Below, in pieces: positions 8,533-17,645 of a DNA stretch of 64,000 nt. The notes under the pieces are model-generated. The model ran no database searches, had not been told where the DNA came from, and worked only from the letters and a program-made list of their open reading frames with translations. The stretch is from an uncultured delta proteobacterium. GTDB lineage: Bacteria; Bdellovibrionota_C; UBA2361; OMII01. The stretch lies in contig CAIVDM010000191.1 of assembly GCA_903904735.1 (NCBI GenBank), positions 64,001 through 128,000 on the forward strand. The letters are read 5' to 3'. Both the position numbers and the translations under genes were made by a program. Each line of letters begins with the position of its first letter. Within the stretch, counting starts at the first letter, position 1.

Positions 8533-9249
8533 ATGAGCAAGTTCAAGGGCACAGCTGACTCGATTAAAACCAAGGTAGCCGAAACGCAGCTGTCCGCGAC
8601 TCGAGACAAGAGCGACACAATCCGACTGTGGGAAAACTACAAGGACCAAGCTCTCATGTGGCGTTCCCTGGCGCTGATTCAAGTTCCGGCGACGCTCGCG
8701 GCGATCATCTTTTCAATAGTCATGTGGTCAACACGCGAGATAACCCTTTCTGTGCCATCGAAACCGATGCCGGGTATCTACGCGGCACAGGACATCCCGG
8801 ATAATGAGTTCGTAAACGTCGCGACGGATTACATTAATCTAATCGCCACCTATCAACCCGGAACAGCTCGCAGGCAGTTTGAGGCCGCGGCCAGTATGCT
8901 CAAAGAGCCTCTCCTCTCAAAGTTCCGTGACGAGATGATCAACTCCGAGTTGGGCGCTATTGAGGGTTCGGCCAGAACTCAAATTTTTTATGTTGACCCG
9001 CTCAAGGGATCCGTTATCCGTCAAGGTAACCAGGTTATCGTGACGATTATAGGCGAACGAATTAAATACATCGCGGGGCAAGAGCTTCCGCCAGTCACGA
9101 GCCGCTTTCGTGTGACCATGACCACTATCCCCAGAAACACCATTAATCCTTACGGAATTGTCATAAGCAGCGTCACCTTCAAGTCAAATATAAAGGGCGA
9201 GCAGATCAATGACACGAGTGATATCACTTCCATGGGAGCGGAAAGGTAA
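8533..9249 (+). CDS. traE: TraE/VirB8-like T4SS assembly protein
   Basis: This 238-residue protein has a cytoplasmic N-terminal tail, one membrane segment at about residues 52-73, and a periplasmic domain of about 160 residues. This is the layout of TraE, the F-type counterpart of VirB8. TraE links inner-membrane components with the TraK-TraB-TraV core. It lies between the TraL-like and TraK-like genes with gaps of 17 and 3 bases, the same order as in F and SXT operons. A ribosome-binding site (AAGGTAGAG) precedes the ATG. Confidence 0.75.
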   Translation: MSKFKGTADSIKTKVAETQLSATRDKSDTIRLWENYKDQALMWRSLALIQVPATLAAIIFSIVMWSTREITLSVPSKPMPGIYAAQDIPDNEFVNVATDYINLIATYQPGTARRQFEAAASMLKEPLLSKFRDEMINSELGAIEGSARTQIFYVDPLKGSVIRQGNQVIVTIIGERIKYIAGQELPPVTSRFRVTMTTIPRNTINPYGIVISSVTFKSNIKGEQINDTSDITSMGAER

Positions 9250-9252
9250 AAC

Positions 9253-10056
9253 ATGAATCGTCGCATGTCAAAAGGGATTTCAGGTTTCAGCGCGATTGCA
9301 GTGGCGTTCTTCGGTTTCGTGAGCGTCGCGAATGCCCGTGATGTGGAGTACTCATCTGGTAACGGTGAGATTCAAGTATGGGTGAACGTCGGCGAGCCGA
9401 CCGAGATAGTATTCGAGGGCGGGAAAATTAAGGATGGTTTTAAGAACTCAAATGCGGGACTAGCGCTTGATCGCAAGGATTCGTCGCTCGTTATTTTCGG
9501 TAAAGATAATATGAATGAGAATGGCGAAGCGCTTCTCGTTCGCTTGGAGGATGGTCGCTCGTATCCGATGCGGATTCGAAAAGCTACCCCAGAGAATCCG
9601 CGTGACGCGCAAGTTATCGTGGGGGACGGCAAAAAGGCGCTCGGCGCGGAGGAAGAGGTTCCCCCACCGTACAAAGAGCGAGGCTACGATTACGCGCCAC
9701 CAAGCAAGGTTTCGGGTCTAATGCGGGAAATGGCCCTTGTGGCGGAATTCGGAAAAGCACAGATTCCCGGCTATCAGGTCAGCGAAAAGTTTAAAGGTCA
9801 GACGGTGGTAAGCGACGGCGCGCTTCTGGCGAAGATAGATAGAATATTTATTGGGGCTAATCTGTGGGGATATGTGCTCGACACGACGAATCTCCTCGAT
9901 CAGTCACAGAAATTGAATCCAGCGACATTTAGAATCGACGGAACGCGAGCGATATCGGCCTCAAACTGGGAGCTCGCGGCCCGTCCGTTGAACGTTGAGC
10001 AACAGGTCGCGGGTAAGCATAACGTCAAGGTGTATATCGTTACTCGTGCGCGGTAG
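9253..10056 (+). CDS. traK: TraK/VirB9-like secretin-type T4SS core protein
   Basis: This 267-residue protein has a signal peptide (cleavage likely after SVANA, near residue 28) followed by a beta-rich periplasmic protein. The early motif, WVNVGEPTEIVFEGGKI, is the region where TraK proteins begin their conserved N-terminal beta domain. A C-terminal beta-sandwich-like part follows a Pro-rich linker (EEEVPPPYKERG). In F-type systems TraK forms the outer ring of the core complex with the TraV lipoprotein and TraB. The gene sits 3 bases after traE and 6 bases before traB, which supports the assignment. Confidence 0.72.
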   Translation: MNRRMSKGISGFSAIAVAFFGFVSVANARDVEYSSGNGEIQVWVNVGEPTEIVFEGGKIKDGFKNSNAGLALDRKDSSLVIFGKDNMNENGEALLVRLEDGRSYPMRIRKATPENPRDAQVIVGDGKKALGAEEEVPPPYKERGYDYAPPSKVSGLMREMALVAEFGKAQIPGYQVSEKFKGQTVVSDGALLAKIDRIFIGANLWGYVLDTTNLLDQSQKLNPATFRIDGTRAISASNWELAARPLNVEQQVAGKHNVKVYIVTRAR

Positions 10057-10062
10057 GTATTT

Positions 10063-11226
10063 ATGGCACAGGCTTTTAAAGATCTAGCTCTTAAGTTGCG
10101 CAGCGACCGCAAGACGCAGGTGATAGCCCTTGTGCTTGTCGGCTGCGCCGCCTTCGTAATGGTAAATGATGGTTCGGCTCCTCGCAGGCGAAACGCCCCT
10201 AAGCCGGCGGTTCAAGTGGGTACAAATGATCCAGATGAGCGATGGAAAGACCTCGTTGAGCGCTTCAATAAGCAGTTAAACGATCTCACGCACACCACAA
10301 ACTCCTTGCAAGAGGAGGTCGGCAACCAGAAGAAGGCGATGCAGCAGTACGAGGCGACGACGGCCGAGATATTTAAGAAGATTCTGGAGCGTTTAGCGGA
10401 AGTGCAGTCGCAGCCAGCGTCGACCTCGAGCGGGCCGAGCGGTCCTGTGACGATTAATGACACAAGCGATCCAGATATAATTGCCGCCGAACCATCCGAC
10501 CTCGATAACTTTGGAGGCGACCAGCAAGTCATAGCGCAACCACCAGCGCCTCCGAAGCAACCACGCCTCGCGGCCTTGATGCCGGGAGATTCTGTGCGGA
10601 TTAAGATGCTCGCGGGAGTTAACGCGCCGACTGACGGAACCCCATATCCTGTTGTTCTTAAATTGATCGGTGATGTTACGGGCCCTGATGGCAACAGCGT
10701 TCCTCTTGGAGAGGCGCGATTAATCGCCGCCGCGCAGGGGTCTTTGACCGACTCTCGTGTGCTGCTACGTCTTACGCGCCTCAGTATTCGGTTACCGAAC
10801 GGTCGACGTAAGGAGTTCGCCGTTGATGGTTGGGTAGTCGGCGAAGATGGAATCCGCGGGATGGAAGGAGTGCTGATCGACCCGATTGGCAAGGCTATCG
10901 CCGGCGCGGGTATGGCTGGTGGACTTGCCGGTCTTGGTAACGGAATCGCGATGGCGAGTCGTGATACTCTCACCTATTCATCAGGCGCGCAGAACTCAAC
11001 AATTGATACTAGTAAATTGCCCCAATACGCAGGTGGAATCGCCATGGCGTCAGCGGCCACTGAGTGGCAGCAGATAATTAAGGATCGGCTCTCGCAATTA
11101 GTGCCTGTAGTTCAAGTGCTATCTGGTCGAGAAGCAACCGCGGTGTTTTCGCAATCACTAGCGATACCGGATCTCCTCGAGCAGGTAGACGAGGATCCAT
11201 CGGTGGTGTTTGCGTCACTCGATTAG
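10063..11226 (+). CDS. traB: TraB/VirB10-like T4SS core protein
   Basis: This 387-residue protein has a membrane segment near residues 20-37. A probable coiled coil follows at about 52-110, containing NKQLNDLTHTTNSLQEEV, then a Pro-rich linker (QPPAPPKQP). The C-terminal beta-barrel-like domain of the TrbI/VirB10 type holds AAQGSLTDSRVLLRLTRLSI and GWVVGEDGIRGMEG. TraB spans both membranes and joins the cytoplasmic ATPases to the outer-membrane ring. The Gly/Ala-rich stretch after it (residues 285-300) matches the helical antenna region that crosses the outer membrane in VirB10. The length is somewhat shorter than F TraB (475 residues). Confidence 0.85.
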   Translation: MAQAFKDLALKLRSDRKTQVIALVLVGCAAFVMVNDGSAPRRRNAPKPAVQVGTNDPDERWKDLVERFNKQLNDLTHTTNSLQEEVGNQKKAMQQYEATTAEIFKKILERLAEVQSQPASTSSGPSGPVTINDTSDPDIIAAEPSDLDNFGGDQQVIAQPPAPPKQPRLAALMPGDSVRIKMLAGVNAPTDGTPYPVVLKLIGDVTGPDGNSVPLGEARLIAAAQGSLTDSRVLLRLTRLSIRLPNGRRKEFAVDGWVVGEDGIRGMEGVLIDPIGKAIAGAGMAGGLAGLGNGIAMASRDTLTYSSGAQNSTIDTSKLPQYAGGIAMASAATEWQQIIKDRLSQLVPVVQVLSGREATAVFSQSLAIPDLLEQVDEDPSVVFASLD

Positions 11227-11245
11227 GTCAGCGGAGGAAGAGAGT

Positions 11246-11692
11246 ATGAGCAAAGGTTTATGTTTAATGCTTGGAGCGATCGGAACGATACTGAGTGGAT
11301 GCTCATCCATCGGCCAGATCTTCAATCCATTCTACGAGACCCCATCAGAGGTAGCTTATTTTGGTGAGAAGAATGACTCTGCCTTGAACAATGAAGCAGG
11401 CTCCGGAAAGGCGGGGAAAGCTCGCGAAGCTCTTGAAGGGATGGCCTCATACCAGCGGGCGCTTTCTCCACAGCCGAATAATCCGGTCATGAATCCCTCC
11501 GTAGTGAGGCTCATGTGGATTCCTGACCATCTGAATAGCCACGGAGATCTCGTTCCCGCCCACTACTACTACCTAAAAGTTAAAAAAGACTCATGGGCCG
11601 TTACGGACGCGTTTGAGCTTGAGTCACAACTCGGCGCTAGCACAGGCAACGCCTCGTCGATTGGGTACGTAAGTCCGGAGGATATTCGGTAA
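11246..11692 (+). CDS. traV: TraV-position T4SS outer-membrane lipoprotein
   Basis: This 148-residue lipoprotein has an N-terminal signal with the lipobox LSGC. The ATG at 11246 was chosen because GGAGG lies just before it and it gives a clean lipoprotein signal; an upstream start at 11210 would overlap traB. TraV is the small lipoprotein that joins TraK and TraB in the outer-membrane core, and this gene is in its usual place between traB and traC. No strong motif ties the mature part to TraV, so the symbol rests on position, size and lipidation. It overlaps the next gene by one base. Confidence 0.55.
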   Translation: MSKGLCLMLGAIGTILSGCSSIGQIFNPFYETPSEVAYFGEKNDSALNNEAGSGKAGKAREALEGMASYQRALSPQPNNPVMNPSVVRLMWIPDHLNSHGDLVPAHYYYLKVKKDSWAVTDAFELESQLGASTGNASSIGYVSPEDIR

Positions 11693-12192
11693 TGTCTCGA
11701 CGCGGTATTACAACAGTCCTTTTTACTCTTACTCTCGTCGGTTGCGCGGGAGTTAAGGAGTACGAGCCGAACGAGAAGAACAAGCGAACGCTGTTTATGC
11801 CAGTGGTGCGCTCCGCGGCGCCTGAGCCAGTGTACGCCCGCACTCGGTGGGTGCATGCGCCAGATAACCTGCCAATGCGGGACAGACCAGGCGCGGTGGA
11901 AGAGCCGGCGCTCCAGGTATCCCCTCGCCTGCGCTCTGTGTTTCATCTGAGTCTTAAGAATAGCTCTCTCGAGGAAACGGCTCGAGTTCTAGCGGCTACG
12001 TCCCGATATTCTAGCTACACGACCCCATCGATCGCCGCGGAAAAGATCTCCGTCGACAACCTTGGGACCATCGACGAGTTAGCGCGAATTATCGAGAGCA
12101 AAGCCCATATTCAGGTAGTTATAGACCATCAGAATAAAGAGGTGCGTTTCTTGGCGGCTCATGCTGAACCGCCAAAGCTTTTTGACGAGTAG
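11692..12192 (+). CDS. DotD-like lipoprotein with a secretin-N-type domain
   Basis: This 166-residue lipoprotein (lipobox LVGC) has a C-terminal domain of about 75 residues with the STN/secretin-N pattern. That pattern is a short strand with FHLSLKNSSLEE, a helix, then KISVDNLGTIDELARII and a closing strand. DotD of Legionella and TraH of plasmid R64 are lipoproteins of about 160 residues with the same kind of secretin-N fold, and they help the outer-membrane ring assemble in IncI/Dot-type systems. F-type operons normally lack such a gene between traV and traC. The resemblance is structural and by eye. An unrelated STN lipoprotein remains possible. Confidence 0.55.
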   Translation: MSRRGITTVLFTLTLVGCAGVKEYEPNEKNKRTLFMPVVRSAAPEPVYARTRWVHAPDNLPMRDRPGAVEEPALQVSPRLRSVFHLSLKNSSLEETARVLAATSRYSSYTTPSIAAEKISVDNLGTIDELARIIESKAHIQVVIDHQNKEVRFLAAHAEPPKLFDE

Positions 12193-12197
12193 GGTTC

Positions 12198-14942
12198 ATG
12201 AGCATCAATAGGTTAACACGCCAAAGGTTGTTTCAGGACGAGGAGCTTTTTAACAAACTCCTACCGTTTGCCCGCTATGACATGGAGCATGAGATATTCG
12301 TCCATACAGACGCGTCTCTATGGTCTCTATGGGAGTTGCAGCCAAAGTGGATTACCAAGGTTTCAGATACAGACGCGTTTCAGCTCTGTGAACGTGTCCA
12401 GGAGATGCTCGATTCCCTGGAGCATACGTTCTCAGCGCAGTTCTGTTGGATTACCACTTTTGATGTAGAGGATCTTCTTCGAGACTGCCTTAATCGATAT
12501 CCAATCTCTGGGCCAGCTGGCTGGATGGCTAAGCGCTGGGTGCGATCGATTCGTATGGCGAGCCAGTCTCGGCAACTTCACCGCCGGCCTCGCAAGCTGC
12601 GGCTGTACGCGTGCTTTCGTTACGATCCCCCTTGGCAGGGACGAGGGTTCGCGCAACAGCTCGCGCGAACAATGAAGCTCTTTTTGTATGGCAACGTTGG
12701 ACTCGGCGCCGACCAGAGAACCGCGGAGTATGTGGGCTTCGCCAATAAGTTTAAGGGAGTCATCGATGGTACGGCGGCTAAACTCGCTGATATGGGTTTC
12801 ATGCCACGTCGTATGGACGGACAAGCGCTCATCAATACTCTCTACCCAATCTTGAACCGGCGCAGCGTCAAGCCTGGCAAATACCGCAGAGGACGCGGTA
12901 CGGCGATACCGGTGCCAGAGTACGATTCGGATGACCTCTTAGCGAATCAACTGTCGGAGACAGGCATAGACCACCCGAGAGATGGAATCATCAAGAAAGA
13001 TGGTCGAGTGTTTCGTTCAGTGTCGATGGTTAAACCTCCAAAGACATGTATGCCGTTGATGATAGCTCCGCTACAATCAGCGCCCTATGAGAATATTTTG
13101 AGCGTCACGTTCTCAAAGGATCCGAAGGAGCTTCAACTCGAACGACTCGATCGACTCGATGGTACCCTCGGAATGCGCGAGCGCGGATGGGCGGGACGTT
13201 CTAATCAAAAAGTAATCCACCAGATCGGCGCTATCAGGCAGGCACGCCAGGAGTTGTACAACGCGCGTGAACAGATAGTGCGAGTGGGCGTTCATCAAAC
13301 ATTCATCTGTCAGACAGAGGATGAGGCCGTGCGAGCGACGTCTGAGGCCGTCGCCTCATTTCCGCAGCTAAACGGCGCGCGAGGAATGGTGCATGAGATC
13401 TCTGATATGGCGGTGCTCATCAACTCGCTGCCGGGCGCGTATGATCCGTCAACGGATGGCGCGGGGTGGACAACAGTTGTCCAGTCATCTCGTGCTGTGC
13501 GAATGTTCCCGCTGTGGGGTAACTGGCGTGGTAGTAGCGGCAGTCAGATTCTTCTTCCAAGTCTCTGGAATAGAGAGCTGGTGGGGTTTGATCTGTACGA
13601 CTCGAATATCGCTCCGAACGTCCTTATCAGCGGAGTGTCCGGCGCCGGAAAAAGTTACCTGATGTGCTATCTGATCGCGTCCCTGAACAGAGGGCACTAT
13701 TCCACGCTCTCGGACGGACGCGTGATCGAGAGAAATCCGATCACGTTCATCTTTGATAAGGGAATGACAGGACAGCCTTGCGGATTCGAGAAAATCGCCC
13801 GTCTATTCGGTGGTCGAGTGTACGAGGCTACGCCTTCACGCGCTCCGGCGATGAACTTTCTCGCTCGATTGGGAGAGTTAACCCCAGACTCGCGCAGCGA
13901 TGACTATAAGGATCTTCTGGATATGTGCGCTGATGTCGTCTGTGACATGGCGACTGATGGCTCAAATATCCCAGACCGCTTAGAGCGAGGAAGCGTCGCC
14001 GACTCGTTGTCAGAGGCGCACCGAATTTACCGTAGTGGCCCGATGCGCCGAGAGTTTATCTTAAGCGACGTGGTCTCTGTGCTTCGAGCCCCCCGCCGAG
14101 TCGATGAGACGGAGGATGCCGCTCGCAGACGCCAAAGAATCGCGTTGCTCATCGCCGATTACTACGGTGAGGGAACCTACGCGCGCTTCTTCGACAGGCC
14201 AGGTTCACTCAAGCTTAAAGAGCGATTTATCGTGTTTGACCTCAAGGCGCTCAGTCGAAATCCAGACCTTCAACGTGTATTCCTGAAAATCGCCATGGTA
14301 TGGGCGGATACGGTCATGAACGATCCTCGTGAGTTAGATACGAGGAAAGTGCTTGTGTTCGACGAGGCTCACGAGCTCATCGGAAAGACTCAAGCCGGAA
14401 CGATAGAGACGGCGTTTCGACTTTATCGTAAGCGCAAGGGAATAGTGATCGCCGCTTCACAGTCTGGAGAGGATTTTTACGTTGGTTCCGGTGGGCAAGC
14501 GATTGTACAGAACTCCGCGCACAAGATATTCCTGCGGCAAGATCCCAACAAGTTCCACCTCACCGCGCAGGCATTCAATTTAACTCCTCAGCAGGCGGAC
14601 GTTGTGTTGCGTTTGAGGACTATTAAGGGAGTGGAGTCGCAGTTCTACCTGCTCTCCGATATCGGCGAGGGCGCGCTGGTCCTTCCTGTGGAACCCGCGT
14701 TTTATTGGGTCAGTACAAATAACGGTGATGATAATCAGCTGTTCACCGACTCGCTTACTCGGCATGCGAATGATTTTAGCAAAGCTCTCGAGGAGGTCAT
14801 CATGGTAGCTCCTTATGGAGCTAAGGAGCTTCAGGAGCGAATGATGGGTGGTGGATTTAACGAAGCGGACAATGGCGCGGGTGGCGTCAGCGGAGCGCTT
14901 AATTCAATGCTGGATTCGGGCTTTAGGGATTCTGGTCAGTAA
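12198..14942 (+). CDS. traC: TraC/VirB4-like T4SS assembly ATPase
   Basis: This 914-residue protein is close in length to F TraC (875). The N-terminal part carries LLPFARYDMEHEIF near residue 22, like the start of the TraC_F_IV domain. The ATPase domain has Walker A GVSGAGKS (residues 479-486) and Walker B VLVFDEAHE (about 718-726), followed by a Gln motif (AASQSGEDF). The phrase EGTYARFFD matches the equivalent region of F TraC. VirB4-type ATPases power pilus assembly and substrate transfer at the inner membrane. A ribosome-binding site is modest. It is the most clearly F-like gene in the operon. Confidence 0.88.
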   Translation: MSINRLTRQRLFQDEELFNKLLPFARYDMEHEIFVHTDASLWSLWELQPKWITKVSDTDAFQLCERVQEMLDSLEHTFSAQFCWITTFDVEDLLRDCLNRYPISGPAGWMAKRWVRSIRMASQSRQLHRRPRKLRLYACFRYDPPWQGRGFAQQLARTMKLFLYGNVGLGADQRTAEYVGFANKFKGVIDGTAAKLADMGFMPRRMDGQALINTLYPILNRRSVKPGKYRRGRGTAIPVPEYDSDDLLANQLSETGIDHPRDGIIKKDGRVFRSVSMVKPPKTCMPLMIAPLQSAPYENILSVTFSKDPKELQLERLDRLDGTLGMRERGWAGRSNQKVIHQIGAIRQARQELYNAREQIVRVGVHQTFICQTEDEAVRATSEAVASFPQLNGARGMVHEISDMAVLINSLPGAYDPSTDGAGWTTVVQSSRAVRMFPLWGNWRGSSGSQILLPSLWNRELVGFDLYDSNIAPNVLISGVSGAGKSYLMCYLIASLNRGHYSTLSDGRVIERNPITFIFDKGMTGQPCGFEKIARLFGGRVYEATPSRAPAMNFLARLGELTPDSRSDDYKDLLDMCADVVCDMATDGSNIPDRLERGSVADSLSEAHRIYRSGPMRREFILSDVVSVLRAPRRVDETEDAARRRQRIALLIADYYGEGTYARFFDRPGSLKLKERFIVFDLKALSRNPDLQRVFLKIAMVWADTVMNDPRELDTRKVLVFDEAHELIGKTQAGTIETAFRLYRKRKGIVIAASQSGEDFYVGSGGQAIVQNSAHKIFLRQDPNKFHLTAQAFNLTPQQADVVLRLRTIKGVESQFYLLSDIGEGALVLPVEPAFYWVSTNNGDDNQLFTDSLTRHANDFSKALEEVIMVAPYGAKELQERMMGGGFNEADNGAGGVSGALNSMLDSGFRDSGQ

Positions 14943-14953
14943 GGAGGCGTATC

Positions 14954-15244
14954 ATGAAGGTGGTCCAACTTGTTAAATGTTTCGGCCTCGGAGTAGTGGC
15001 GGTGTCGGGATCGGCCTGTAGCTCCAGTACTGTCCCCGCAGAGGTTTCCAAACCGACCGTAGTGGAGTATCAAGTACGTGATGTCCCCGGCGCGGTGGAG
15101 TATGTTTGGGAAGAGCCGATGGTGGACGTTGTCGACGTTCCACCGGGTCTTGATCCAGAGGGTCATTACTACCGACCCGGGCATCAGGAAGTAGTTGAGA
15201 TTCGGCAAGGGCGATGGCAGTACTATAAGAGACCGAAGAAGTAG
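14954..15244 (+). CDS. Small lipoprotein of the T4SS operon
   Basis: This 96-residue protein has a lipoprotein signal (GSAC lipobox near residue 22). The mature part is short, rich in Val, Pro and Tyr, and contains HYYRPGHQEVVEIRQGRW. A near-perfect ribosome-binding site (AAGGAGG) precedes the ATG. It starts 11 bases after traC. No family was recognised; an outer-membrane accessory protein is likely. Confidence 0.65.
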   Translation: MKVVQLVKCFGLGVVAVSGSACSSSTVPAEVSKPTVVEYQVRDVPGAVEYVWEEPMVDVVDVPPGLDPEGHYYRPGHQEVVEIRQGRWQYYKRPKK

Positions 15245-15264
15245 TCTTTGGTGTAAGGAAGGAA

Positions 15265-15636
15265 ATGAGCCTCATCAGTTTTCGCAACCTGACAGCCCCT
15301 CTTCGCAGCAAGTTTCAGATCGGAACACTCGTCGTTCTGGCGCTCTTGGTAGCGGCGGTTCGATACGGAGCTTCAGATCGCTCGGCTAAGGCAGTTGATT
15401 ACCGGGGTTCCGCGACCGCGGACAAGGTGGTCGATTTGGAGGCGCATAGGGAAGAGATTGTAGACTTTCTTGATGCCACAGAGAAGCAGCTTAAACGAAA
15501 GGGCGCCAAGCCCGCTGATAGCGAACTGCAGGGGCTGGTTGATGGATCGTATGAACGATCAGTCCGACGAAAACGGAACGAAGAGCAACCCAACGGGAAG
15601 TTTGAGGATATTCGAAAATCGCTGGGTCTTGAGTAG
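15265..15636 (+). CDS. Small single-pass membrane protein of the T4SS operon
   Basis: This 123-residue protein has one membrane segment at about residues 20-37. A charged helical region with EAHREEIVDFLDATEKQLKR follows, probably periplasmic. A strong ribosome-binding site (AAGGAAGGA) lies before the ATG at 15265. It is in tandem with the small lipoprotein. It is not recognised. Small bitopic proteins with this shape occur as scaffold or lysis-linked partners in secretion systems, but nothing here decides the role. Confidence 0.6.
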   Translation: MSLISFRNLTAPLRSKFQIGTLVVLALLVAAVRYGASDRSAKAVDYRGSATADKVVDLEAHREEIVDFLDATEKQLKRKGAKPADSELQGLVDGSYERSVRRKRNEEQPNGKFEDIRKSLGLE

Positions 15637-15833
15637 GTAGATGCGAGGATCTCCTAAAAGTTGACGGTGTTCGGTCGGCTGTCGAAATTTCCGCCGATTC
15701 ACTCTTATAATAGCCTGTATTTTCAGTTAGTTATGACGCTAGGTCACGTTTAACTTTATCTGAAGCATACCCTTCACTAGTGCGGATAAGTAAGAAGCAT
15801 AGTTAGGCTTCTCTTTAAGATATAGGCACTCCG

Positions 15834-16838
15834 ATGGCGAAGGTTTTGAGGACACGTACAGCACCCATAGTAGCGTTAGTCGCGATGCTGTTCGTCACAA
15901 TCTCTCCTTGCTTTACATACGCTCAATCCGATGACCTCATCGCAGTAAGCGCCGAGGCTTCGAGTGGATCGACTGATTCATCGATTTATGGCGAAAAGTT
16001 CAAGGAGGCCGAGCGCGCCCTACTAGAAGGATTGTCGAATGATGCGGCGCCAGCAGTTCGTCCGGTGTCGACAGCCCCGATCGCGCAGAAGGCTAAACCG
16101 CAGGTAGAGCGTATCCCTGATGTCGCTAAGCTTAACGCGACCACAGCCCCGTCACCCAAACTAGAGGCAGTTACGAAGCCAGCTCCCGCTAAGGCGCTTC
16201 CAGTAGAAAAAAAGATGTCCGCGCCGTCGAATGCCGTGACACTACTGCAGGGCAAACTCACGGCGAGCGAGATTCGGGTTAGAGAACTTGAGCAGCAGCT
16301 AAGTGACGCTAAGGGTCAACTCTCCGCCGCCGAGGTCGAGATAAACCGACTTTCGGCTATTATTAGCGGAGGAACGCGCGCTCGCCTTGCTAATCGCGGC
16401 CCTGATGCCGGTGGGCGAGTGTCCGCTCCCTCGATAACTAATGAGGTTTCTCGCGCTAGCCTGAAACCGACATTTTCAGGTTATGAGGAACGACAACCAA
16501 TAGCTTCCGATGTGGCTCCACCATCACAGTCCCAGAACCTTCAGGTAGCTACTGTTGCCGTCGAGAAAGCCGAGCTTCGACTCGGGCCTGGCAAAAATCA
16601 CTCCGCGCTCATGGCTATTCCGCGAGGTTCCCGCTTGGCTGTCGAAGTAAGACAGGGGGAGTGGTATCGAGTGTTCGCGCCAACGGGCGAGCGCGCATGG
16701 ATTCAAAGCGCTCTGGTTCGCTTCGGTGATGGCGCGGCGGCGATGAACGATGGAAGCTCCGTAAAGGTTAGAGGCTACGACGTAAGTTTAGAGCAGCAGG
16801 CGTTTCGCCGAGCGGCGGCGTTAACCGGCGGTAAGTAA
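15834..16838 (+). CDS. Exported coiled-coil and SH3b-domain protein
   Basis: This 334-residue protein has a signal peptide (hydrophobic to about residue 28, ending FTYAQ). A Pro/Ala/Lys-rich linker and a coiled coil at about 130-180 (SEIRVRELEQQLSDAKG) follow. A C-terminal bacterial SH3 domain at about 240-300 has the core AELRLGPGKNHSALMAIPRGS. SH3b domains commonly bind peptidoglycan. With the M23 peptidase gene 6 bases downstream, the likely role is to place or control wall cleavage for the secretion machine. A 197-base gap upstream contains a TATAAT at 15706-15711, so an internal promoter is possible. Confidence 0.75.
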   Translation: MAKVLRTRTAPIVALVAMLFVTISPCFTYAQSDDLIAVSAEASSGSTDSSIYGEKFKEAERALLEGLSNDAAPAVRPVSTAPIAQKAKPQVERIPDVAKLNATTAPSPKLEAVTKPAPAKALPVEKKMSAPSNAVTLLQGKLTASEIRVRELEQQLSDAKGQLSAAEVEINRLSAIISGGTRARLANRGPDAGGRVSAPSITNEVSRASLKPTFSGYEERQPIASDVAPPSQSQNLQVATVAVEKAELRLGPGKNHSALMAIPRGSRLAVEVRQGEWYRVFAPTGERAWIQSALVRFGDGAAAMNDGSSVKVRGYDVSLEQQAFRRAAALTGGK

Positions 16839-16843
16839 GCATC

Positions 16844-17380
16844 ATGATACTAACGGATGCTCTCGCCCGATTGAGACGGTTCGAATCCATCAAGAGTCTG
16901 GGCCTTATACTGTCGGCGACCGTTGGCATCTCGTGCCTCCCACAAGCGAGCGCCAGCCCTTCCACGCGGATAAGTTTGGTCTATCCGGTTATGGGCCCGC
17001 GTATGTCGAGTGACTTTGGCCTTCGACGTCATCCGATACGAAAACACCACGCGCATCACCACGGAGTTGATCTGGCGGCTCCTCAAGGAGCTCCTATCCG
17101 AGTAATAGCGGCGGGACAGGTCGTGTATGCCGATCCGCTCGGCGGGTATGGGAAAGTCGTCGTGATTAAACACGCCTCTGGTCTTACAAGTCATTACGGA
17201 CACTGTGAAACCCTCGGAGTATCGATCGGTCAAATGGTAAGGCCAGGAGACATACTTGGCACCGTCGGCTCAACCGGTCTATCGACGGGTCCTCACCTTC
17301 ATTTTGAAATTCGTCAGGATGGAAAGCCCCAACATCCAGAGAAGTACCTACCCGGTCTTGACGCGCCGGCGGCCGGATAA
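16844..17380 (+). CDS. M23 family peptidoglycan endopeptidase of the T4SS operon
   Basis: This 178-residue exported protein has an N-terminal signal (to about residue 36, QASAS) and a full LytM/M23 domain. The zinc-binding parts are visible: HHHGVD (with the H-G-V-D motif), then SHYGH, and HLHFEIR near the C-terminus. M23 enzymes cut peptide cross-links in the cell wall. Conjugation systems usually carry a lytic transglycosylase for opening the wall, so an endopeptidase in that role is less common. It sits between the SH3b gene and the pilin gene. The ribosome-binding site is weak. Confidence 0.85.
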   Translation: MILTDALARLRRFESIKSLGLILSATVGISCLPQASASPSTRISLVYPVMGPRMSSDFGLRRHPIRKHHAHHHGVDLAAPQGAPIRVIAAGQVVYADPLGGYGKVVVIKHASGLTSHYGHCETLGVSIGQMVRPGDILGTVGSTGLSTGPHLHFEIRQDGKPQHPEKYLPGLDAPAAG

Positions 17381-17645
17381 TCGCCGCGGCTGACCATCAC
17401 TCGTCACTCCGCCAATTTGAGCATGATCCGGATCCTACCCGCGATCCTTTTCACCGCACGGAAATCTCCTATTGTCGAGCAAACGCCTGATATTGCGGAT
17501 GAAAATAATTACAGAAATAGATCATTGTCTAGGTCACATTTCGTCTCCATTGTGTCATATCACTTGTACAAACTGGGACGCGTGACCCGCGTCGTAAATG
17601 AACACGAAACGTAAACGTAAAAAATAAAAAATTGGAAGTAATGTT
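17381..17645. promoter_or_regulatory. Pilin gene leader with an inverted repeat and A-rich stretch
   Basis: The 265-base leader of the pilin gene holds a perfect inverted repeat at 17577-17593 (GACGCG, five bases, CGCGTC). A stretch from about 17600 to 17636 is A-rich and repeats AACGTAA. A GGAAG ribosome-binding site precedes the ATG at 17646. A-rich leaders favour translation of abundant proteins, which fits a pilin. No clear -10/-35 pair was found, so the promoter itself is not placed. Confidence 0.4.

Noticed and set aside
10212-10973. A 253-residue minus-strand frame inside traB
   Set aside because: Ser/Pro/Arg-rich composition without structure. It is the antisense shadow of a well-supported gene.
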